Below, one piece after another: positions 1 to 12,344 of a stretch of DNA of 64,000 nt (its first letter is position 1; each line of letters starts with the position of its first letter). Location of the stretch: assembly GCA_964017145.1 (NCBI GenBank), contig OZ024844.1, positions 1,178,001-1,242,000 on the forward strand, given 5' to 3'. The position numbers and the translations under genes are program-made. The DNA is from Agrocybe praecox. Lineage: Eukaryota; Basidiomycota; Agaricomycetes; Agaricales; Agrocybaceae. The notes under the pieces are model-generated. The model searched no databases and was not told where the DNA came from. It saw only the letters and a program-made list of their open reading frames with translations.

Positions 1-980
1 TGCCGTCAGAACGAAAATATAAAACAATATACATCAGAAACTCACGGGTGCCGCTGGAGCCTTTGGCGCAGTAGAAGCATTGGCTTTGATGGCTTCTTCA
101 ATTGGTGAGGGTCCAAACTTGAATGTACCAAGAGGGTTCGAAGTTTTGCCCAAGAATGCCAAAACATCTCCTTTGGTCAGCATTCCTCTTACACCCGTGC
201 CCTTGATTTTATCTGTCTCCGTGATATTGTGTTCCAGCAAGAGACGGTGAACAGATGGGAATAACGGCCGTGAATGTTCAGGTGCAGCATGTGAGTGAGT
301 GGTAGGGGTTTGGGGAGGTTGCGATTCCGAGTTTATTCGGCTTTCAGTAGACGTAGTTGCCTCTGCTTCCTTCGATGCGGGCGCGGGAGCAGCCTCTTCT
401 TTTGGAGCTTCGAGGTTGGAGATATCGTCGCCTTCTTCGGCAAGAAGTGCAATAACCTTGCCTACTGGAATTCCTTTAGTACCTTCGAGCGCCTATGTAT
501 ATTAATGAGTAACAAATCGTGGAATACGAGGTAAAGTTGTACCAAGATTTTGCCCATAATACCATCGTCTTGAGCCTCGACGTCGATTGTTGCCTTGTCG
601 GTTTCCTAAAAGAAGAGGATGTTAATTACAGACTCAAGTATATAAGGACGCGTCAAAAGCCTGAGATTGTGCGAGCAACAAATTTAAAGCGAAAAACTGA
701 CGATTTCCAAGAGGACATCTCCTTGTACGAATGACTCTCCTTCCTTCTTCTTCCATGAAGCGATACCACCTTCGGTCATGGTAGGAGACATTGCTGGCAT
801 CTGGAAATTGCTAATGGCCATACGCCTAGCTGAACCATGAAGCACTATGATAACACGAAGTTAGTCATATGGTGTTGGGGTCAAAAAAAAACAGCAGTAC
901 TGACGACGTTTGGAATGCGAAGCCGAAGCTACAATTTTAGAGGCTCTACATACCCTCGAGACGCCGTTAATTGAGGCCAT
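1..980 (-). CDS. PDX1: Pyruvate dehydrogenase complex protein X (E3-binding protein), 5' part
   Basis: Seen: ATG at 980-978 begins MASINGVSR, followed by an intron and an exon reading [20 protein letters not shown]. That exon opens a lipoyl domain ([12 protein letters not shown], then [15 protein letters not shown] around the lipoyl Lys). An Ala/Pro-rich linker follows, then a peripheral subunit-binding domain ([28 protein letters not shown]). A donor gtgagt lies at about 43, so the gene continues beyond position 1. Family knowledge: protein X anchors dihydrolipoamide dehydrogenase (E3) to the E2 core in the mitochondrial matrix. Dihydrolipoamide acetyltransferase (E2) has a similar front half. 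The call rests on the single lipoyl domain and the [18 protein letters not shown] binding-domain type; the missing C-terminus (no E2 catalytic domain expected) would settle it. The gene is divergent from SCP1, with 370 bp between the start codons. Confidence 0.82.
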
Positions 981-1102
981 GGTGTGATATAGGAGGTATA
1001 GGACTTGAGTAGAATGGCCAGCAGTCGACGAAGAAGAGGTTGGGGACGGCCGCTTACCGGAAACGATTTAACTTGGCTACTGCATGGTCTAGAATGGCTT
1101 TG

Positions 1103-1108
1103 CACGTG
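1103..1108. promoter_or_regulatory. CACGTG E-box in the PDX1/SCP1 divergent promoter
   Basis: A palindromic CACGTG lies between the two divergent start codons, about 245 bp upstream of the SCP1 ATG. It is a possible bHLH factor site. Function is inferred from the motif alone; a hexamer is weak evidence. Confidence 0.25.
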
Positions 1109-1350
1109 ACCTTGTGGCGCGGCCGACTTCTCCTTCTGGAAAGGAGAGTGCAGGACCAGAAATTATATTCATCCCTTGGCTTCGTACTTCTTCCTCAGCT
1201 TATCGAGCACGCCTGGCAGCTCTATTATGCCTGGGTATCGCTGTTAATACTCTTCTTTTTACACTTTTATCTCTTCCCACTCAACAGTATAGATACTCCA
1301 ACAAGCCGGACTGTTTATAACTTCGCGTTTCTTCCCCGCTCGCCTACGGA

Positions 1351-4300
1351 ATGCTTCAAGGTGTACGTACCCTCAGTCAGAGGTTTTTCCTTCAGTTTGG
1401 CCTGTGAGTACATCCTACAGGTGCCCTATTGCCTCTCACTTTAACCCTTTCTGCTAGTCACTGTGCAACTCACCAAATTCGCATCATTCTCGTCTCCTGT
1501 GTTGTCATCACTTCGTTATTCTATCCAGCTCTCGATCTCTACACATCCTCTAGGTATTCGTCGCAATCATTTTTAGATGCACTAATAGCACCACACACCA
1601 CTGGAACTCTGACGACCGAGAAGGACCTCGTCAATCTTTGGGCAAACCAGGATACGCTTCGCGTGCACGAGGATCCAGTTACTCGCGCCAAATGCAGAGA
1701 CAACGCGTTGCGAGTGGAACGCATTCTCATACAAAGTCCTCTCGTCGAAGACGATGGCGCATTAAACCAACAAATTCTTATTTCAACCCTCGACCTCGAA
1801 CGCAGTCTACAGGACCTAATTTCTGAAGGAGATGTGCCCTGCCTCAAACGACCGGATGGACAATGCATTGTTATCTCACCACTTGCATTTTGGAATTATG
1901 ACAAAGATGAATTGGCATCGGATCCCAACATCCTCGATACGCTCAGCTACACCAAGAACGTCTCTATTGCAGGGATACCTGTAACTCCTTACATGGTATT
2001 GGCCGGAAGAGGCTCGTATGAACCACATGTCGGCGGAAACAAATTTGACTATGCCACTTTTCTGGCCCTGACCTATTTCTTTCCAAATAGTCCTTGCTGG
2101 GTTACTTCTGCTGAACGCTCACTATGGATGGAGACCATTCGAAATGCCGTAGCTCAGAATGCACAAGTTGAACAGGTCCCTGATGCCACCTTGATCGCTT
2201 TGGAGGTAAGGACTAACGTTGAGTTTTCTATTCGCGTATATGACCTGACGTACACGATCTTTTTTTTTTCTAGTACGACCCTAATCATTCGACTGCGAAG
2301 GGCTGGTCGGCGATCTCGGTATTTCTCTATTTAGCCTATATTGGCTTTTTTGCGTATGTTGCTTGGTCTGTCAGGCGAATGGACGCAGTGCACTCGCGAC
2401 TTGGAGTAACGTTCACCGCCCTTGTTGAAATTGCCGTATCGACCATCACGTCAATGAGCGTCTGTGCGTTGGTGGGATTCAAAATTACTATGGTCCCATG
2501 GTAAGCCCAAAGATATCTTCGTATCGCGCCATTTGTCTCAATGAACTATTTTTGCCCCATTCATTTGCCTGTCGTCCATATAGGGAGCTGCTACCCATAG
2601 TAATTGTGTTTGTTGGTGCAGAGAATATGTTCAATCTGGTAAGCGTGCACAGCTCCCGGGCCTTTGCTATCTATGTGTTGACTCATGCTATTTACGTGAT
2701 AGGTGGATGCCGTTGGTAAAACTTCAGTGACGCTGTCCGTAAAGCAGCGCATTGCGGAGGGATTGAGCCGAGCAGGAACATCCAATACTCTCAAAGTCGT
2801 ATCATACAACGCGATATTAGGGGTTATTGCGGTATTTTCAGATGGCGCGGTGCGCCAATTCTGCACGTTATCGATTGTTGTGTTGGTCGCGCATTGGTTT
2901 TTGGCTCACACCTTCTTCATGGCTGTATTGTCTATTGATATCGCCCGTCTCGAGGTCCGTGTACTTCAATCGCAACTAATACGCATATATGCATGCTGAT
3001 CCTATGGCTCTTCTAGCTCGAAGAGCTTCTTCGACATGATACCAGCTTAGCACCTTCTGTACCACTATCAAAAAAGGAAAAGGAGAATCAAAACTCCAAA
3101 CAACCACGATCCGGATGGAAAAGGCTTATCTATACGACACAGAATCTTCTCAAAGGCAGGGCCGCAACTAACATCAGTTTACTCATGGTACGTTTTTGTT
3201 GCGTTGTACATCCAAATGAAATGCATCTGTTACTGACACGACCTTTTTTGGATTGTAGCTTCTTGCTATAGCAGCAACACTTTACTACACAACGTACACC
3301 GGTTCATCGTCTGTCCATTCTTCTCTGTCTAAACCTCTGGGAGCTATTTCGAGAACTAAGACGCGGGGAAAATCGGAGGCTATTACAACCGCAGAGCATA
3401 TCTGGAAGACCTTAAATCCAACCCAAACGCCGTTATTTCACCTTCGTTTGGAACTCCCTACTATTATCACATTCGGTTTGAAGAGTGATGGCATCACCGC
3501 CAACAGCACGATGCAGGCATCTGATCGTTCGAGGTATACTATGAAGACGTTCAAATTCGTGCTGTGGCTACTTTCGATAATGGTCTTACCAATTGCCGCT
3601 ACCACGAGCGCGCTTTATGGCCTACTTCTATACCTCATGAAGAACACCGAACTCCTGGAAGCTCAGAGGCATCCTGGCACTGAAGCCTCGGCACCAGAGG
3701 ATCAGAGTACCCTCCAGGGTCAGATATCATTCAACACTCTTCCAAGAGCCTTCGAGAGCGACGTCGAACTCATCTCAGCCAGCAAAGATGGCAAGATTGT
3801 CGTCTCAGTAGGATTGCATAACGAGATCGTCCTGTGGAATTCCGATTCTCAGAAGCACGTGGTAATCGATGCATCGAACGCGTTGCTCAGAATGGCTAGC
3901 TCATCTTCGAGCGCGGGATCGACAATTACGTCACTGACCGTTGACGATAACGGACGCTTCTTCGCTGTCGGAACAGGCGGAGGTCATATTGCTGTTTGGA
4001 TTATCGGAAAGTCGAATGGACGCGTCAAGTCTCTTCCATTGCTTTCGTTGGACAACTCGTCGGCAGCTGTCACGGAATTACGGTTCGTGCCACCGTTGGC
4101 CGTTTATGCGCCAAAAGCACCTGGACGGATGCCACCGTCTTCAGAGCCGAGTTCGCCGGAATATAAGCGGTCTACTGATTTAGTTCTTTTAGCAGCTTAT
4201 GAGAGTGGCGTTGCTGCTCGGTGGACTTTGGGCGATCTACCTACTGTATCATACTTCCATCCATCACGATGCGCTTCGGTCGTGCGTGTTTCCCTCCTTC

Positions 4301-5529
4301 AAGTCGTTCCAGACAACAAGGTTCTCGTTGCATTTTGTTTGAACGACGGTACACTAGAATTAGTGGAAACCGGAGACTACGAACCTGTGATGCTCAACGA
4401 CTGTGTTCTCGAAGCAGGAAATCCTTACGACGTCGTTTCGAAGGTCCATGCTTGCAGAGCGGAGATGGGCGGTAGCGTCAGGCTCGTGATCGCTGCTGCT
4501 ACAGAAGCTGGTTCAGTATCTCTTTGGGATGGTCTTACTGGAGAATGCATTTCGGTATTAGAGGAAGCTTATGGGCGCATCTCTGCTATCAAAATAACCC
4601 CGACACGGTGTGAAACATGTCACTTCTGTGGACAACTTTCTAAAGAGAGTGTTGCTGTGGCGTTCTCGATGGACCACGATAAAATTGTTCAGATGTCGAA
4701 ATTGTATCTAGAAGGCCAGACGCGAAGATGTTCGTGTGCCCGGAATAACCTCAGCCAGCAGCAGCAGCAGCAGCAGCCGTCGCCGTTGCGTAATATGGCA
4801 TCTAGGGAAAGCATCGGGAAGAGGTCGAGGAGTAACAGCAATGCGTCTTCGTCGCAGGTTGGCTCCCCTCTTGTTCCTCGTGCGCGACTTGCAACTGCGT
4901 TTGAAACCACCGCATTCCCTGTGTCAGGGCACGGTGTACATTCGCGCCGAGCGTCTGAAAAGGAGACGACTCGGCGCTCCTCCGAGCTGTTGACTGTTCC
5001 ATTCCCGAGCACCAGTATGGGCGGCGAAGATCAAGAACCGACGAGCCCGACAACTGATCTAAGTGGGTCTGTTACACCGACGAATACATATAAGAACCAC
5101 TCGATATGGAGGAACGCGGTTTTGGCGCCTCTGGATCCTGTTATATGCGAGAGGGGCGCATGGAGTCTGTCAGGTAGAATATTCGTGGGGGTGCGCCGCA
5201 AACCTCGCTCTCAAGCGAAGACAAAAGCGCCGTTGGTATCTGCGGTATCACAAAGCTCGTCTGGCCTGACAGATGCGACATTGGAAAGGTGGGAATTATG
5301 GACGTTTGACCCGGCGGTTGGTATGTTGCGGACTTCTTTGCTGTCGGAAATAGCTCGACGCTCGTCGTCATCGTGTTCTTCATCGCGGACAAGTTCTTCT
5401 TTAGATTCTACTAGGAGCTCGATTGAAGGGGTAGCTAGACTACCTTTCACTCGTGTCTCGCCGTTACTTCTTACTTCTTCACGTGCCCTAGCAGGGTTCG
5501 GAAACACCATTGGTGTGTTCCATCTATGA
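1351..5529 (+). CDS. SCP1: SCAP homologue (SREBP cleavage-activating protein), sterol-sensing domain plus WD40
   Basis: Seven exons: 1351-1403, 1458-2205, 2274-2500, 2584-2638, 2703-2954, 3017-3187, 3259-5529. The N-terminus MLQGVRTLSQRFF leads into a first membrane segment (IRIILVSCVVITSLFYPAL) and a long lumenal loop. Then come several hydrophobic spans of a sterol-sensing domain (VPWELLPIVIVFVGAENMF is typical), a second lumenal loop, a last membrane span (FKFVLWLLSIMVLPIAATTSA), and a cytosolic WD40 region (NEIVLWNSDSQ, GGGHIAVWIIG). A poly-Gln run (CAG repeat near 4757) and Ser-rich stretches interrupt the WD40 part. Family knowledge: SCAP holds and escorts SREBP from the ER to the Golgi for cleavage when sterol or oxygen is low. 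The start was chosen because the reading frame reaches the first TM only through the 1404-1457 intron. A longer 5' end is possible but not needed. Confidence 0.9.
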
Positions 5530-6578
5530 ACTCGTCGCTTTCTTTTTCTTTTCACTATCTGTAGCCTATATGCCCTGCTCGTATTTTCGTATCCCCGTAT
5601 ACTTTTAGTTTTCTCTTCTCTTCCTCAGTCGCTGCCATCTCCTATTGCTCTCAATTTTCGGTCTGCAGGTCATTGTTTGTTTTAATCAGAATCCGCGTAG
5701 TCCTTATCTTTGAATAATGTATGCTTGTATATTAAACGAATATCCAAGAAGTTGGGTATCGTACTGATATAATACCTGTAGGAATGCATTAGACCTCTCA
5801 GTTTGTCTATCATGGGAGCAAGTACTGCATCAAACGCGTTGTGCATCAAATAAACCCACAGTTTCTTGTTGTACATACCTCAAACCAGCAGCGAGTAGGA
5901 CCAGACTTCAGAGTGGTAATGTCGCTCCTGGAGGATGAACTCCAAATGTCGTTTCTTCCCTGACAACTTAGATGTGGGTGCCTGTGTGAGGAAGAAATCC
6001 AGACCAGACACCACATTCTTATCACACGCCTTACAAGTTCTGTATATCTATTTACTTATTTTCTAAACAACTTACAGCTACAATTTATATTTCCCTTACT
6101 CTCGACTTGGTTGAAATCACACGAACATGAGTTTTGGTACGCAACCTTTGGCTTTGCCCGTTCGGGAGTAGTGCTCGGCCGCCGGCCGGACCCCTCGCTC
6201 GCAAGTTCTCGATATCTTTTGGATGTTTCAAACTTTGAGTTGTGTGCACCCTCCTTCACTACCGCTAGAACGAGAACAGTACTAAAGGCTCCAAAGGCGT
6301 CGGAGCCGATATCAGAATTAGAATGAGACTTATTGAGTCGCCTCGAGGTGCGGTCCTATGTGGGATCCCGCTCGTCAATAGTGAAGAAATCAGGCTTCGA
6401 CCGCCTGATTATAACGGCATTTTGGGAGCCAGTTACATTGGACGCAGAGGGAGAGATGGACGAATGAAGGGGCCGCGAGGCAAATTGATTGATTACGTAA
6501 TTTTGAATAGTTGAAGCAACATCAGAGAGTAAGACGTGAACGACAACGGCAGTCAGTTTCTTGTCTCCTACTTCTGTC
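5530..6578. other. Intergenic, no gene seen
   Basis: About 1 kb between SCP1 and KNR4. It holds the SCP1 3' UTR and the KNR4 promoter. Short open frames in several phases show no family resemblance, no splice pattern and no repeat. Confidence 0.6.
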
Positions 6579-8777
6579 ATGGGTTGGCTCTCCTCTCTTT
6601 TCTCCTCCGATAATTCTCAGAGGAACAGGAATGGTCAGGTCTTTAACTCTACACACGAGGCCTTCTCGTTGCCCACTTCTTCGCCTGTATTCCCCTCGCA
6701 CCCTGACGCTTTCAATCCCAGTACACTTGCTACACCTGATCCAGAATCCGCTAGTATGACCTCAGGCGCGTATACTTATCCTCCCCAAGGTCCCATGTCT
6801 TATGGTTACCTTCCTTCCTCGTGAGTATCGCGCAACCAACTCAATCTAGTCTCAAAGCACTTATGACGTTGCTTGCCACACAAAGCTCTCGTTCAGGTTC
6901 CTCTTCGCTTCTTCCGACACATATGGATCCATTGCACAGACCAATCACTGCAGGCATAAGCTACCCACCATTATCAAAAACATGGGCGCGCATTCGCTCA
7001 TGGTTGAACAGAGAATATCCCGAACTTGGTGACACTCTTAATTATGGCATTCTCCCTCAAGATCTTGCTCAAATCGAAATGCAATTTGGATTCGCTCTTC
7101 CTTCTGTAGTCCGTGAATCATATCTCTGTGTGGACGGACAAGAAGCAGAATCAGCTGCTGGTTGCTCGGAAGGGTTATTCTTTGGTTTGACACTCTTACC
7201 CCTGGAAAGCGTTTTAGAAGAGTGGAGATTTTGGAGAGAAGTGGACAATGACCCCAATACAGGTGCAAATGAAGCCCTGCGTCGGTCCATGCAATCACTT
7301 CCCACTGGGTGGATCAGAACTGAATATTCACAGCGAGGTTGGATACCACTCATTGCGGACAAAGCAGGCAACTACCTTGGTATCGATCTCAATCCAGGAG
7401 AGCATGGCACAATTGGACAAGTCATCGTATTTGGACGTGATTTCGACACAAAAGTGGTATTATGGATGGGTGACGGTCCGGCCGGCTGGGCAAAGTGGTT
7501 GGCAAGCTTCGTCGAGGAACTAGAGAGCGGGGATGGATTTGAGATTGGCGCCAATGATGCCAGCGAGGACAGTGAGGACGAATTGGGATATGAAAGTTAT
7601 TTTTATGATGGTAATGGTCGGGGACAAGGAGATGGTGGTGATACCGGCTCGGGAGGAGGACTTCGCTATGTTGGTGAGTATCGCGGCTGGAACGTACTAG
7701 AGGCTTGGGCCGACCGGAGTGTGAGGAAATGGCAAGAGGCTGGCGTTATACCTGATATAGCTCTGATGCCGGACCAGATCTTGGACAAGGTTAGTTGATA
7801 TAAATCTCTGCAAAAAAATAATCTAATACAGCTTCTAGGAAGCGCACCAGGACTTGGATATTGTGGAATTGTCTATGCAAGGTCCCGGAGCTGCAGAAGT
7901 CGCTATTCCCGTCCTGAGAAACTCTTCCGAACATATTCCTTCACCTACTGTTGAAGCCCTCAATAACCACTCCGAGCCTCAAGCAAGCTCTTCAAAATTA
8001 AATGCACTACCTACAATATCCGTTACTAAACCTCCCGCCCCTCGCCCTGTGGCTTTGCCAACAGCCTTGGATATTGCACCATTAAATTCACCTCCCGGAT
8101 CTGGTCACTCTTCGACTGATGACATTGAGTCAGGACGCATTGGCGGTCATGAATACGCCGAAGATGTTGGCCTAGTAACGGAAACTAGGCGAGCAGCAAG
8201 GCCAAAACCTCCCATTCGCCGAGAAACGTCTGAAGTCAACGGCTCTGCACTTGCAGATTCGCCTTCTTCACCACCACTTCCATCATCCTCGTCATCCTCT
8301 CCTTTCCCTGCTCCACCTCAAATCAGCACTTCGTCTCCTCCCGTTATTCCCGACCTTTTGACTGAAAGTCCTGTCGCCAGTCAGCAATCTTTTGAACCCC
8401 TATCAGTACAGCTACCACCGGATGTCACGGAGGCAGTTCAGCCACCAGTAGAGCTTTATACTTCTGCAGAAGCAGAGGCAGAGCCTCAGACCACTATCAA
8501 ATTGATTGGAGGAGGAGGAAAATCAGGCCTCGCCGAAAGTCTTATCTCGAGCTCTCCCGTAGAAGAGTTACACGAAGCCCAAGAGGAAGTTGCGAAAGAG
8601 CATGATGTAATGTCGCTGACTTCCGTGACCCCAGACGCAGGTAACAACAAAGGAGAAAAAACACACAAAAAATCGAAGAGCAGTTTGGCCAGCCTCAAAA
8701 GGTTAAGTCACATTGGCAAGAAGAAAACTGGATCAGTAACAAATCTGCAAGATACAATTTCTCCTCCAGTAAAGTAG
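6579..8777 (+). CDS. KNR4: KNR4/SMI1 cell-wall synthesis regulator
   Basis: The ATG at 6579 gives MGWLSSLFSSDN, the usual start of basidiomycete Knr4. The conserved SMI1/KNR4 domain reads TWARIRSWLNREYPELGD, GILPQDLAQIEMQFGFALP, DGQEAESAAGCSEGLFFG and RGWIPLIADKAGNYLGID, followed by WMGDGPAGWAKWLASF. An intron at 7790-7838 leads to a last exon (7839-8777) coding a Pro/Ser/Glu-rich disordered tail ending in a Lys-rich segment. The first intron starts at 6821 (gtgagt). Its acceptor is uncertain: 6939 keeps frame with a 119 nt intron, while 6849 keeps frame but would be only 29 nt. Family knowledge: Knr4 coordinates glucan/chitin synthesis with the Slt2 MAP kinase pathway and is cytosolic, at sites of growth. 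Confidence 0.9.
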
Positions 8778-9143
8778 TAGTATAACAGCTGCCGCTCGGA
8801 GTCCCACCTTTACCTTTTTTAGTTATTTTCTGTGCTGGGCTGCAGTCTTTCTTTTCTATATCGATCATACATTTCCTGACTTAACTTTTGCAATTCTGGA
8901 CAACAATTTAGCCACCTGCATTACCCCACACATTACAGCTCGTTAATGACTCAAATATATATTTCGTTTCTGTACAGGTCCACATCTTTGCTTCTTTTAT
9001 ACCCGTAATTATAGCTGTTTTCCCCTACACATACACATTTGGTTTGGTTGTGGTCTCTAAATACATAATTTCTTATGGCAATCTTCGTTGATTCTTCGAC
9101 TCCGAGAATAAGTCTGACTTTCGTGCGCAATAATACCACTAAA

Positions 9144-9151
9144 TCACGTGA
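9144..9151. promoter_or_regulatory. TCACGTGA palindrome upstream of MSC7
   Basis: A perfect 8-bp palindrome containing an E-box, about 115 bp before the MSC7 ATG. Its spacing suits a bHLH activator site. A second CACGTG occurs at 25292-25297 before FMP25. Function is inferred. Confidence 0.3.
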
Positions 9152-9263
9152 GGAAAATCAAAGTCGCGTGTTCATTGTTCGGTGACGGTTGGTTTTTTCG
9201 GAATTCCTGGTTAACAGCCTACCTCCATCTAACGACCCTCCCCGTTGGCGGGTTATTTCCTGC

Positions 9264-11721
9264 AATGGATGCCCTTATATCTTTAATGAACCATCCTTAC
9301 CTGACTATGAAGTTAGGTTTGGATTCTGACTCGAAACGAAAAATTGATGCCATTTATCCAATCACTATTTTCTTTGCTTTCGGAATTTACCTTGTATATG
9401 AACGCTACCAACAAACGCATAACAGTGCAGTACCCTTTGGGGTCACATTTCCTGAGGTATGCGCGTCTTCTTCTATTCAATGTACGATCATTAACACGTA
9501 TTTGAATGTAGCCAGCCGATCCAGGATGGCAGGGCGTCCAACTCAAGAACCCGTCTTTGGAGTCACATCTAACTAACAGGGAGATTATGCCCATGTTGTC
9601 GGTACCCGACCGACGCTACATTACCTCCTTCGATCCCGCGACCGGCTTACATATAGGGACATCTATTGCAGACAACGAACTTGAAATCGAAGGAAAGATC
9701 AAACGCGCGGAAAAGGCACAGAAAACATGGAAACACACGACATTTCAACAGCGCAGGCGCGTTCTTCGCAGCTTGCAGAAGTGGCTAGTGGAGAATCAGG
9801 ACACTTGCGCGCGTGTGGCTTGCCGCGATACGGGGAAAACGTGTGAGTTGGTAGATTGTTCCCCCCTGTCTTGTATGATGTTAAATACATTTCTTTATGA
9901 AGTGATTGATGCTGCTCTCGGTGAAATTATTACGACGTGCTCGAAGTTGGAGTGGATAATGAAGCATGGAGAAGAAGCCCTTCGACCTGAATCCAGGAAG
10001 ACCAACTTTATGATGTTTTATAAGAAATCACAGGTTATTTACGAGCCCCTGGGTGTTACCGCTGCCATTACATCGTGGAACTATCGTGAGTTGCTCTTGT
10101 CTCTTTTCAATTGTTTTATTTGATACGAGAGACGTTCATGTTCCTAGCTCTCCATAACGCCTGGTCTCCTATCATCGCTTCTCTCTTCGCCGGAAACGCA
10201 GTCGTACTCAAGTGTTCGGAACATGTAATCTGGTCGACCACATTCTTTGTCGGCGTTATTGCAGACTGCCTCAAAGCATGTGGCCACAACAGTGATCTCG
10301 TCCAAGTTGTGTGCTGCTACCCTGAACAGGCGGATGCGCTCACTCAGTCACCGCGTATCAAACATATTACCTTCATTGGTTCAGAGACTGTTGGACGCAA
10401 GGTAATTTGAGCACGCTCGCTATATGTTATTATGTGTTAAACATCTTTTAAGGTCGCGGCAGCCGCAACTAAGCACCTTACTCCCGTCACTCTCGAGCTA
10501 GGAGGGAAAGACCCTGCTGTCATTCTTCCCAAAACGGACCTCAACAAATGGGCCAGCTTATGGATGCGCGGTGTGTAGTAAGTGGCACATTCTATTTACC
10601 TTTCGTGATTCGTAGTCGTAATCTTAACTTTTACCAGCCAAAACGCGGGACAAAATTGTATCGGCATTGAGCGTCTTCTTGTGCATGTGGACCAGTACGA
10701 CGACCTATATACTATCTTTACCGAGCGTGTCGACAAAATGCGCGTAGGCTCGGTTCTGTTTAAGGGTCAGGCTGGCTACGTTGCTACTGTCGAGACTGGT
10801 GCTATGATCAGTGGAGACCGTTTCCGCGGCCTCGAGAAGTTGATTAAAGATGCTGAAGAGGTGAACGCTTATGTGAAAGGAGGAGCGGAATTCAAACATC
10901 CTTACCACGAAGATGGATATTACTTCCAACCCACTGTTCTTGGACCTGTCGATACTAGTATGGCCATTGCCAATCAAGAATGTGAGTTTGTTCCTTTTAC
11001 ACTCGAAAATGATTATTGAATGGTGTGTATAGTATTCGCGCCCATTGCCCTTTTAATGCCCTATGAAACTGTCGAGGAAGCTATCGAAATTGCTAACAGC
11101 ACAAGATACGGTCTTGGTGCAAGTGTCTTTGGGCCTGATCAAGAAGATTGCCTCAAAGTTGCAAAGCGATTGGAGTGTGGAATGGTCTCCATCAACGATT
11201 TCGGGGTATTCTATGTATGTCTATGTGTATCCCTTTGCTATGAGTCCCTATACTTACTTATTTTTATAGATCAAGTGTGTAAAACCTTTCCACCCTGCTT
11301 ACCTTTATTTAACATAATCTCTGCAGTCAAGATCTACCCTTTGGTGGAACAAAGGCCAGCGGCTATGGTCGCTTCGGTACTGTTATTTTAACAAAACACG
11401 TATGATCTTTCACTGACTGCACTACTCTCTAGGCGGACCGGAAGGTCTTCGTTCATTGACTAATCCCAAAGCCGTCATATTTGATAGATGGCCGTCCCTT
11501 CTCAATACCAGTATTCCTAGAGTTCTCGACTACCCTTTGCAATCTTTGCGCACCAGCTGGTCAGTCACCTTTGTTCAAGTTTCAACCTCCTGTTTTCATG
11601 CTTTATTGAACATGTGTCTTTCGCCAGGGAGTTCTCAGCGGGTCTCATCCGTTTCCTATATGGAGACAACTGGCGCACCAAAATGGGTGGCTTGTTTACA
11701 GTCATTGGTGCCAGTAAATGA
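9264..11721 (+). CDS. MSC7: MSC7-type membrane-anchored aldehyde dehydrogenase
   Basis: Eleven exons: 9264-9456, 9512-9842, 9903-10085, 10148-10401, 10453-10577, 10638-10981, 11033-11214, 11270-11274, 11327-11376, 11433-11559, 11628-11721. The N-terminus has one membrane segment (AIYPITIFFAFGIYLVYE). The ALDH domain then carries YITSFDPATGLHIGT, the NAD-binding FIGSETVGRKV, the Glu loop LELGGKDP, and the catalytic Cys in QNAGQNCIG. The C-terminal LPFGGTKASGYGRFGGPEGLR is conserved in this family. Exon 8 is only 5 nt (ATCAA) and is needed to join VFY to INQDLPFGG in frame. Family knowledge: Msc7 is an ER-associated ALDH-like protein first found in a meiotic recombination screen; its substrate is not established. 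All catalytic positions look intact, so it is probably active. Confidence 0.9.
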
Positions 11722-12344
11722 ACAAGGAGCAAGATATCATACCCTCTTCTTCTCTTGCTTTCCACGCTATCTTCTATCGCTTACTATATTAGCATGCTGA
11801 CCTACAGTCCTCGTCCATTTGCTAGTATACTGCTGTCCTGTATGTGTTTGGGATATATCTGCTAATATATTTTTCATACCCTCATTATCAAGTTTTGTTC
11901 CCTATGCCAATCTACGGCTCACGATCATGCAGGCACAGTATCAGATTCAAAGATTCCTTTTTACTTCATCCACTTGAGTGATATCTATTTTCCAAACCTG
12001 GAGTTGCTAATAAGGGAGGTGGATAGTCCGAAAATTGTCTGGAACGACCTTGATGGTAAGCAGGCGCTACCTGCTGGAAATAATAATAATCTAATGAAGT
12101 TTGGGCAGCATTTAAGGGAACGGCAAGCTCAAAAAATACTTAAGTTCAAAAATGCACAGGGCTATGATACAAAAGAATCTATTCAAAGCATGTATGATTG
12201 AAAATATGAGAGATGATGCACAAGAAAGCGATATGAAGAGGCCATAGAGACAATGTATGCGGACAAAGACAGCGATACGTGAGAGGTGTGTATAGATTAG
12301 TTATTCACAAAGTCGAAGATGTCATTGAGCTTGTGAGGGCAGTC
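11722..12344. other. Intergenic between convergent MSC7 and DCN1
   Basis: A 620 bp tail-to-tail gap. A 75-codon open frame at 11974-12201 opens with TTG and has no recognisable family, so it is not called. Otherwise nothing is seen. Confidence 0.6.

Noticed and set aside
6821..6849. 29-nt intron in KNR4
   Set aside because: Keeps frame but is shorter than fungal spliceosomes normally accept; the acceptor at 6939 is preferred.
11974..12201. 75-codon frame after MSC7
   Set aside because: No ATG start and no recognisable product.
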